This document shows, in pieces, positions 44,046-50,311 of a DNA stretch of 50,311 nt. A program made the translations under genes and the position numbers. The DNA is taken from NCBI GenBank assembly GCA_021108035.1, contig JAIORQ010000027.1, positions 1 through 50,311 on the forward strand, given 5' to 3'. Position 1 is the stretch's first letter, and every line of letters starts with the position of its first letter. The stretch comes from Bacteroidales bacterium. Its GTDB lineage: Bacteria; Bacteroidota; Bacteroidia; Bacteroidales; JAADGE01. Under the pieces are notes generated by a model. It was not told the origin of the DNA. It saw only the letters and a list, made by a program, of their open reading frames with translations, and ran no database searches.

Positions 44046-46847
44046 TTACAATTGATTTTTTAAGTCTTTTATTTCATTTGTTAATGTTTCGTAGCTGAAT
44101 TCCGGTTTTAATATATCTCCGTGGAATGCATCATTTCTTGCATCTTTGTATTTTTCAGCTTTATCATTGCTCAAATTTAATTCACTTAAAATATCATTAA
44201 ATCCTATGTATGTCAATTTCGGAGCATCTTTTTTTGAAATATCTTTTCCGGTATTTGAATTAAAATCTTTATTCAGATTTTTCTCCAGTTCTAAAAGTGC
44301 AGAAATAAATTCTCTTGATTCTGTCCAATGTTTTTTGATTTCTGTTTTTAATTCTTTAAGTGTATATATCTTTTTCAATGCCTTTTCATTATTATTGTGT
44401 TTAATTCGTTTAATAATTCCGCTTAATCTGTCAGGTGTAATAAAATTATCGGCATCAAGAGCAGTATTTATATTTATTACTACTTTAATATTTTCGATAT
44501 TTTTAATAAAACTGCCTTGTTTTAATTTAAAATTTTGAATGTTTTGTTTATTCGATAATTGTAATTCATTCAAAAAAGAATCTTGTAAAAATTGGTTTTG
44601 TGCATCTTTTGCCTTCTCAAAAAACAATCGTTCTTTTTTTCTTTCTTCTCCTTCTTTTTCTTTCACTTTTGCCCATAACTCATTTACGGCTTGCATATAA
44701 GCAGAGTTAATATAGTTTTTTATTTGTTTGTAATAATATGTTTGGCGATTAATGCGGTAAGGATGATACCAATCTCCATCTTTTTTAATATCGTCAGATA
44801 ATTTTTGAAAGAAATAAACGGGCAAATTAAAATGAATACCTCTTTTAGATTTATATGGAGCAAACAATTCTTTTTTTCTGTTTCCGTTGTAATTAAAACT
44901 TTCTTCCAAATTTTTTGAAGCAACATTTAATCGCCTTGCCAAAACCGGAAAAAACTTATCGGAATATTGTCCGCTTTTTAGTTTTGATAATTCTCCTTCT
45001 AAATAATTGCATGTTTCATTAATTATTTTTTTATAAAAGGTATCAAAGCTTTTATTATCAGCTAATAATTTTTCAATTATTAATAAATGAGATGGTTTCT
45101 CATCTGTATTATTTTTGTTTTTTGCCTTTCTTGTTCCTAATTTATCTTTCCAATCCGTAATTAAATGAGAATTTTGTTCGTAATCAATAAAATCCATTAA
45201 ATAGCAATAGCGTTTAAAATTATTTTTTTCATCGGCAGATGTGAAACGTGCTTTCTTACCAAACATAAATTTAAAACAAGTTTGTATAATTTTCATTTTT
45301 TTGTATCTTATACCTTTATCGTGTCTTAAATCTTGTCTTGCTTCTGCTTTTTCTTCATCATTATCATCTTCTGTTTCATCCAACTGCCTTATTTTTTTTG
45401 TAGTATTAAATATTGATGTTTTAATTTCGGCTAATTCATTCGGGTTTTCATGTTTTAGCCAATGCAGCAGTCCTTTTTGTTTATCACCGTTCCCTTCAAT
45501 CTTTGAAATTACTGCTTGTTTTCTGTCTTCAATTGATTGATGTATAATGTCTTCAATTGATTGATGTATAATATTATTATTCAAATTTAACAATACTTGT
45601 GGCAGATTAAATCTGTTTAATTTGTTATTATCCTCAATATTTGTTTTTTTGTTATTATATAAATTGTTTGTAAATATTGAGAATTCGTGGACAAAATCTT
45701 TTATTTTATCAAGGGCATCATCATAATTCCCTTTAAAAGTTAAATATACCCAAGCCATCAGTTCGGTTAGTGAGAGCCTTACATAAGCATATTTATTATC
45801 TTCTGTTTTTACTTGTATTTCAACATTTTTTTCTTTAATTCTTATACGTTCATCCCCGGTAAGTGTATTTGCATATTTTTTTATATACTCCATTCTGTGT
45901 AAAGGAATTTTACCGTGTGTTTTGTCTTTGTTCTTTTTAATTTCTGTTTTCTCTTGTTCGGGGCTCCATACTCTCCATTTTATATTATCATCTGATTTAT
46001 GAAGCATCAGCCATGTTGCGGCTGTTTGCATAAACTTATTTTCGCGTCGTTCCGATGTCCTTTCCTTTTCTTCTTCAGATAATTCATTATATAAAACAGA
46101 AGGCAGGGTTTCTAAATAGTTTGTTATTTGTAAATCTAAAAATTCTTTCGGGTTAATTTCCTGAAATTTATTTTTCGGCAAAAAGGCATTATGTATAGCA
46201 TGGCTGTCTTTAAGCGAATAAAATTTACAAATATGCCTGTGGTAATTAAAATCTTTAATTTCGGCACCTTCAGTTTTTATACCTCTGTTCTTTAAACGTT
46301 CTCTGTTATCCGAAAATAAATTCATCATTCCTTTTGTAAGGAAAAAACCTAAAAAAAAGTTTATGCCTTGGTCGGTTAGTTTGTCATTATCATCAAAAAT
46401 AACAAAATCACGATAATTTTCTTCAGTTCCGGGATAAGCTTGCTTTGCAAGTTCGCATTTCTTTTCAAGATATTGCTTTGTAAATTTGTTATATACATAT
46501 AATCCTGTATCGGAATGATAATAATGTGAATGATAATCTCTTACTCTTAACAGCAGAAACAATAATTGATTATACTGCTTTCTTTCATTTTCGGTAATAT
46601 GTCTGTCGCCCCCTTTTATGTCTCTGAACACAAATTCTTTCAATTTAATATATGTTTCATCTTTTAAAATCGGTTTGTAAATATCTTCTTCATCTTTAAA
46701 CAATTTTCTTATTTCCCATTTTTTTTTGTTTGATTTTTCCTCAAAATGAGCAATAAATAAGTTTATTCTGTTATAAGCAATATTATAGAATAATGCCAAT
46801 TCTCCGTTCTTTCCGTATTCGGGGATACTGTAATTTTTTTCAGTCAT
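44046..46847 (-). CDS. cas13b: Compact Cas13b RNA-guided RNase
   Basis: The 933-residue protein has two HEPN RNase motifs close to the ends, the arrangement of Cas13b: R103-x4-H108 in RVRDYHSHYYH and R904-x4-H909 in ARNDAFHGD. The block KLTDQGINFFLGFFLTKGMM (about 157-176) matches the conserved Cas13b segment after HEPN1. Cas13b uses a crRNA with the repeat at the 3' side to cut target RNA and then bystander RNA. Known Cas13b proteins are mostly 1050-1200 residues, so this is a short member, though larger than the about 800-residue Cas13bt group. A 24-bp exact tandem duplication (45525-45572) repeats IIHQSIED near residues 426-441. The start lies 5 bp after the upstream 2TM gene stop, so the two are translationally coupled. 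Confidence 0.95.
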   Translation of the reverse strand: MTEKNYSIPEYGKNGELALFYNIAYNRINLFIAHFEEKSNKKKWEIRKLFKDEEDIYKPILKDETYIKLKEFVFRDIKGGDRHITENERKQYNQLLFLLLRVRDYHSHYYHSDTGLYVYNKFTKQYLEKKCELAKQAYPGTEENYRDFVIFDDNDKLTDQGINFFLGFFLTKGMMNLFSDNRERLKNRGIKTEGAEIKDFNYHRHICKFYSLKDSHAIHNAFLPKNKFQEINPKEFLDLQITNYLETLPSVLYNELSEEEKERTSERRENKFMQTAATWLMLHKSDDNIKWRVWSPEQEKTEIKKNKDKTHGKIPLHRMEYIKKYANTLTGDERIRIKEKNVEIQVKTEDNKYAYVRLSLTELMAWVYLTFKGNYDDALDKIKDFVHEFSIFTNNLYNNKKTNIEDNNKLNRFNLPQVLLNLNNNIIHQSIEDIIHQSIEDRKQAVISKIEGNGDKQKGLLHWLKHENPNELAEIKTSIFNTTKKIRQLDETEDDNDEEKAEARQDLRHDKGIRYKKMKIIQTCFKFMFGKKARFTSADEKNNFKRYCYLMDFIDYEQNSHLITDWKDKLGTRKAKNKNNTDEKPSHLLIIEKLLADNKSFDTFYKKIINETCNYLEGELSKLKSGQYSDKFFPVLARRLNVASKNLEESFNYNGNRKKELFAPYKSKRGIHFNLPVYFFQKLSDDIKKDGDWYHPYRINRQTYYYKQIKNYINSAYMQAVNELWAKVKEKEGEERKKERLFFEKAKDAQNQFLQDSFLNELQLSNKQNIQNFKLKQGSFIKNIENIKVVININTALDADNFITPDRLSGIIKRIKHNNNEKALKKIYTLKELKTEIKKHWTESREFISALLELEKNLNKDFNSNTGKDISKKDAPKLTYIGFNDILSELNLSNDKAEKYKDARNDAFHGDILKPEFSYETLTNEIKDLKNQL

Positions 46848-46852
46848 AATAT

Positions 46853-47518
46853 TTATTTTTTTTCAGGTCTGTAAAATTTTCCTTTGTTTTCTTCATTTAA
46901 CTTTTTTAAGAATATATTTCCGCCGCTTTTTCTTTCGTTATTATAATATGCAATACGAACTTCATCGGAATTGCTTTTATTCCAATGCAATGTACTTGTT
47001 CCGCTGTGCTTATTTAATTCACCGTATTTATCTCTTTCTTTTAAAGGTGTGTTTTCATAAGTATAAACAATTTCAGTTCCTTGTTCTTCGCTTATAGTTA
47101 AAGCATGCGATAAACTTTTTGAAACAGATGAAGCCGTTTTTTCTTCATTGGTTGCAAAATAAAGCATAAAATGAATTTCGGATGCTGTTTGGTATATATC
47201 AAGCAAACATTCTTTTTCAACAGGATTTCCGTTTTCATCTTTATATACTGAAATAAGTTTCCCGTAATAGCTGCCTTTAATATTCGGAAAGTTAACCAGA
47301 TTATTAAAACCTCTTATTTTCCAAAGCCATCTGTTATACAATAGAAAAAACAACAGAATAATCCCTGTTGCAGTTCCGATATTTATTACGGGATTCAAAT
47401 ACGGATGATTGCTTAACAAGTCTTCAAACAGGAAATCTTTCAAGCTAATGATTAATACATAAATTCCGATAATTACGGCTACCAAAGGTCTGGGTTTGTA
47501 GTAATTAAAATTTTTCAT
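46853..47518 (-). CDS. Two-TM beta-domain effector (S-2TMbeta/Cap15-like), Cas13b-associated
   Basis: The 221-residue protein has two N-terminal membrane helices (about 11-31 and 45-66), then a cytosolic beta-rich domain (about 72-215). Its pattern includes LVNFPNIKGSYYGKLIS, IVYTYENTPL, HSGTSTLHW, VRIAYYNNERKSGGNIFLKK. Two short helices, then P-x-I-x-G-x-Y-x-G, a late G-T-x-x-L and a terminal Y-x-x-x-R-x-x-G-x-I-x-L form the layout of the S-2TMbeta family. That family includes Cap15, a CBASS effector that disrupts the inner membrane. Type VI-B loci usually carry csx27 or csx28 next to cas13b. This could be a divergent csx27, but no HEPN motif excludes a Csx28-type protein. It is the first gene of the operon, 5 bp before cas13b. 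Confidence 0.8.
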   Translation of the reverse strand: MKNFNYYKPRPLVAVIIGIYVLIISLKDFLFEDLLSNHPYLNPVINIGTATGIILLFFLLYNRWLWKIRGFNNLVNFPNIKGSYYGKLISVYKDENGNPVEKECLLDIYQTASEIHFMLYFATNEEKTASSVSKSLSHALTISEEQGTEIVYTYENTPLKERDKYGELNKHSGTSTLHWNKSNSDEVRIAYYNNERKSGGNIFLKKLNEENKGKFYRPEKK

Positions 47519-47626
47519 ATTAAATATTTTAAACAGTAATATACATTAAAACAAAATGATTATCGTGAATTCAACTACCAAAAAGTAAAAATAAGTATTT
47601 TTTAAGAATATAAATTTAACAAACAC

Positions 47627-47766
47627 CTTAAATCCGCAAGTTAATTTTGTATTTGTTAATAATCAGGCTGTTAGTCGGAGTGCGATTTTACTTAAATACA
47701 ACAATGTCATAACAATTAACATACTATAAATCAACATAGTCGCACCTCAACTTGCGGATTTAAGGA
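47627..47766. mobile_element. MITE-like element, family C
   Basis: A 140-bp non-coding element has exact 17-bp terminal inverted repeats (CCTTAAATCCGCAAGTT at 47627-47643 and its inverse at 47750-47766), a weaker inner pair GTGCGA/TCGCAC, and the 5-bp AAACA directly outside both ends (47622-47626 and 47767-47771). It lies between the Cas13b operon, starting 108 bp to its left, and the divergent coiled-coil gene. Confidence 0.82.
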
Positions 47767-47836
47767 AACAAAGCTTTATTCACTTATGTTTTTTTATTTG
47801 TAAAAAATCATGTAGGTTTGAGAAAAATAAAAAATT

Positions 47837-48337
47837 ATGACAAAAAAATCATTCTCCGAAGATGCAAAAGGCTTTTTTTCATCTTGGAAATCAGAAGTTG
47901 AAGACAGAGACAAAGATATATTGGAAAGAAAACGCAAAAGAGACGAGGAAAACGAAAGGCTTAATGAAGAACTGAAACAACAATTCAAAGAAGTTTCCGA
48001 AGATTTGAACGAAAAGGCGAGAAAGGCTTTTGAAGTATTTTCAAAAGAATTTAAAGGTTTTACTCAAGCTGTTAAAGAAGGCTCGGCAAGTGTTTATAAA
48101 AAAATGGAAGTAGAAAAACATGCCGCACAACTATCTGATTTCCTCAGTAAAGTAAAAAGTAAAGGGGCTGAAAAGTTTAAAGTAATGACTGAAAATATGA
48201 AAAAGAAAATGAACGAAATTGATGAAGATGAACTAAAATCTGAACTTGCAGATGAGGCTATAGAAAAAAGTGAAGAAAATGATATTAATTTATTAATTAA
48301 ACAAGCAGAAGAGGAATATGAAAAAAGTAAGAAATGA
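47837..48337 (+). CDS. Highly charged coiled-coil protein of unknown function
   Basis: I do not recognise this 166-residue protein. It has no signal peptide or membrane segment. It is almost entirely charged helix (KDILERKRKRDEENERLNEE, then FKEVSEDLNEKARKAFEVF and MTENMKKKMNEIDEDELKSE), with heptad-like spacing that predicts long coiled coils. It is divergent from the Cas13b operon, with a mobile element between, and I see nothing that ties it to the CRISPR system. It may belong with the pyruvate kinase gene on the same strand, but ten tandem heptamers separate them. Confidence 0.7.
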   Translation: MTKKSFSEDAKGFFSSWKSEVEDRDKDILERKRKRDEENERLNEELKQQFKEVSEDLNEKARKAFEVFSKEFKGFTQAVKEGSASVYKKMEVEKHAAQLSDFLSKVKSKGAEKFKVMTENMKKKMNEIDEDELKSELADEAIEKSEENDINLLIKQAEEEYEKSKK

Positions 48338-48407
48338 GCAGTAGGCAGTAGGCAGTAGGCAGTAAGCAGTAGGCAGTCAACAGTCAACAGTCAACAGTAA
48401 GCAGTTA
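48338..48407. repeat. Ten tandem 7-bp repeats after the coiled-coil gene
   Basis: Ten heptamers of the form GCAGTAG, shifting to ACAGTCA in the middle, begin directly after the stop codon of the preceding gene. Confidence 0.9.
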
Positions 48408-48417
48408 ATTTCAAATC

Positions 48418-48490
48418 TGCAACCACAACCTGCAACTCGCAACCTGCAATATGCAACTCCCGACTCGCAAATTGCATCCCGCAACCCGAA
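48418..48490. repeat. Degenerate CAACCTGC-type repeat before pyk
   Basis: Variants of CTGCAACC and CGCAACCTG occur about seven times in 73 bp. Together with the heptamers it fills most of the 205-bp gap before pyk. Confidence 0.7.
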
Positions 48491-48542
48491 CTTGTTATTA
48501 ACAATTAATCACTAAACACTAATCATTAAACAATCAGCAACA

Positions 48543-49973
48543 ATGACATTCGACAATTCTAAAACTAAAATCATTGCAACTCTCGGTCCGGCATCATCCG
48601 ATAAAGAAACTTTAAGAAAGATGTTTGAAGCAGGTGTTGATGTTTGCAGAGTTAATTTTTCGCACAGTAAACATGAAAAAGCAGCGGAAATCATAAAAAC
48701 CATCAGAGAAATAAATGCAGAGACCGGTATGGACGTTGCAATATTAGCCGATCTTCAAGGACCGAAATTAAGAGTAGGTGAAATGAAAAACGGAAAAGTA
48801 TTTCTGGAAAGGGGAAAAATTCTTGATTTTGTTACAGATGAATGTATAGGTACTGCCGAAAAAGTTTATATGAGTTATCAAGAGTTTCCTGAAGATGTAG
48901 AACCGGGAGATGCTATTTTAATTGATGACGGAAAAATAAAATTAGAAGTAACAGAAACAAACGGTAAAAATTCCGTTAAAGCAAAAGTTATTCACAGCGG
49001 CTTATTATCTTCAAATAAAGGAGTAAATCTTCCAAACACAAATGTATCACTTCCGAGTTTGACCGAAAAAGATATTGCCGATGCAAATTTTGCTCTTGAT
49101 CAAGACGTTGATTGGCTTGCTCTTTCTTTTGTCAGAGCAGTCAGCGATGTTATTGAACTAAAGCAATTGATTAAGCGGAAAAGAAAAAAAACTTATGTGG
49201 TTTCAAAAATTGAAAAACCCCAAGCAATTAAAAATATTGATGCAATTATTGAGGAAACCGATGCAATAATGGTTGCCAGAGGCGATCTCGGTGTTGAAAT
49301 GCCCTTTGATTGTGTTCCTTTATTACAAAAAGAAATTGTTGAAAAATGTATTAATGCTTCAGTGCCGGTGATTATTGCTACGCAAATGATGGAAAGCATG
49401 ATAACGAATTTCAGACCAACCAGAGCAGAAGCGAATGATGTAGCAAATGCCGTGATTGACGGTGTTGATACCGTTATGTTAAGCGGTGAAACATCTATAG
49501 GAAAATATCCTGTTGAAACCATTAAAAACATGCACAAAATTATTCAATATACCGAAAAACACAGATATAATTATAACAGAGGAGTTCCTCCAAAATTTGA
49601 TTCTCCGAGATTTTTACGTGATAATGTGTGTTACAGTGCATCCATAATGGCTGAAAGGGTAGGGGCAAAAGCTATCATAACCTTCACCGAAAAAGGAAGC
49701 ACTGCTTCAACCATTTCAGGTTACCGACCTAAAGCCGATATTTTTGCATTTACGCGACACAAGGATTTGTTGTGTGCTTTATCACTGCTTTGGGGAGTAA
49801 GAGCATTATATTTTGATGAAGTTGATAATGTAGATGAGGCAATTAAATTGTCAATTGATATCTTAAAAGAAAAAGGCTTGCTTTCAATCGGAGATTATGT
49901 TATACACGTAGCAAGCACACCCATGAATATCTCTCATAAAACTAATATGTTGAAAGTAACGAAGGTGAATTAA
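48543..49973 (+). CDS. pyk: Pyruvate kinase
   Basis: Pyruvate kinase transfers phosphate from phosphoenolpyruvate to ADP in glycolysis. The 476-residue protein has the normal length and motifs: ATLGPASSDKETL and VCRVNFSHSKHEK at the N-terminus, the B-domain cap (about 70-170), the catalytic Lys in VSKIEKPQAIKNID, the metal-binding signature MVARGDLGVEMP and the nucleotide motif IATQMMESM. The C-terminal allosteric domain (about 345-476) includes ITFTEKGSTASTISGYRP. It is a housekeeping gene. Confidence 0.97.
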   Translation: MTFDNSKTKIIATLGPASSDKETLRKMFEAGVDVCRVNFSHSKHEKAAEIIKTIREINAETGMDVAILADLQGPKLRVGEMKNGKVFLERGKILDFVTDECIGTAEKVYMSYQEFPEDVEPGDAILIDDGKIKLEVTETNGKNSVKAKVIHSGLLSSNKGVNLPNTNVSLPSLTEKDIADANFALDQDVDWLALSFVRAVSDVIELKQLIKRKRKKTYVVSKIEKPQAIKNIDAIIEETDAIMVARGDLGVEMPFDCVPLLQKEIVEKCINASVPVIIATQMMESMITNFRPTRAEANDVANAVIDGVDTVMLSGETSIGKYPVETIKNMHKIIQYTEKHRYNYNRGVPPKFDSPRFLRDNVCYSASIMAERVGAKAIITFTEKGSTASTISGYRPKADIFAFTRHKDLLCALSLLWGVRALYFDEVDNVDEAIKLSIDILKEKGLLSIGDYVIHVASTPMNISHKTNMLKVTKVN

Positions 49974-50311
49974 CTCAAATAATTGGGACTTTACGAAGTT
50001 AAAAAATCAATCATTTAGGTATTAATATTAAATTTTCTTTAACAGTTCTGAACGGTTAAATGCGGATAATATTTCAAAACAAAATTTTTTGAAAAAAATG
50101 AGTTTCGGTAAATGTATTGAAAGACACCTGATTATGGAATAGTATTATATATCAGACATTTCTCTTTTTTGTTATACACCAAAAAAAATATAAATTAGCA
50201 AAGAAAAATTTATTTAAAACAGATAATTGAAATAAACGTAGTACTATTACACAGATGTTATGATGCAATTAAGAATAAAAGTTTTATTTAAAAAAGCAAA
50301 CAAGAAAACCT
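49974..50311. other. Right-edge AT-rich region
   Basis: No complete gene is visible. A possible start ATGATG at 50260 opens a frame to the window end (17 codons, basic), but this is too short to judge. Confidence 0.5.

Noticed and set aside
42984-44098. Long overlapping open frames of about 80-190 codons on both strands across the array
   Set aside because: The 66-bp CRISPR period is a multiple of three, so stop-free repeats make all frames look open and repetitive. They are artefacts of the array, not genes.
46853-47518. Reading the 221-aa protein as Csx28
   Set aside because: It has no R-x4-H HEPN motif and its soluble part is beta-rich, unlike the helical HEPN-derived Csx28.
50260-50311. 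Possible start of another gene at the right edge
   Set aside because: Seventeen codons are too few to support a gene, and no promoter box was found.

Overview
The window comes from a low-GC member of the Bacteroidota. Evidence: type IX secretion (T9SS) C-terminal sorting domains on three secreted proteins, a FeoA-FeoB fusion, TPR-fused sensor kinases, many lipoprotein and Sec signals, and repeated matches to the Bacteroidota -7 promoter box TAnnTTTG. I cannot name a genus from the sequence.

Layout. 0-7.2 kb: a membrane-anchored unknown, a PQQ-type beta-propeller, a KAS III-like enzyme, miaB and a secreted C1B peptidase. 7.3-10.3 kb: a TPR histidine kinase and a LuxR-type response regulator. 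10.5-15.5 kb: three T9SS cargo proteins (two with PKD repeats, one Omp28-like). 15.5-21.9 kb: an SMP-30-like lipoprotein, tRNA-Leu(CAG), a DPP IV-like peptidase, an operon siaB-like/murB/DUF721, and an acidic-tailed unknown. 22.2-27.8 kb: feoAB with a 56-residue Cys-rich partner, a TPR-SpoIIE phosphatase and a small lipoprotein. 27.8-35.5 kb: ComEC-like protein, LytTR regulator, a 44-residue double-glycine peptide, a TPR LytS-type kinase, and a three-gene envelope operon preceded by a LytTR-box-like direct repeat. 35.6-42.6 kb: two large secreted TPR-CHAT proteases sharing a 454-bp identical tract. 42.7-47.8 kb: a type VI-B CRISPR locus. 47.8-50.3 kb: a coiled-coil protein and pyruvate kinase.

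The most interesting system is the type VI-B locus. It has 16 repeats of 36 bp with 15 spacers of exactly 30 bp, a compact 933-residue Cas13b with both HEPN motifs intact, and, 5 bp upstream in the same operon, a 221-residue protein with two N-terminal membrane helices and a beta-rich domain. That protein resembles the S-2TMbeta/Cap15 effectors of CBASS rather than a HEPN-type Csx28. The arrangement suggests an RNA-guided RNase coupled to a membrane-acting effector. No cas1 or cas2 is present.

A second theme is small non-coding mobile elements. I find at least three families of MITE-like inverted-repeat elements, five copies with target-site duplications (two of 7 bp, two of 6 bp, one of 5 bp), plus a 160-bp palindrome. 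Several lie directly between a promoter and a start codon. A palindromic repeat is also carried in frame inside both CHAT domains.
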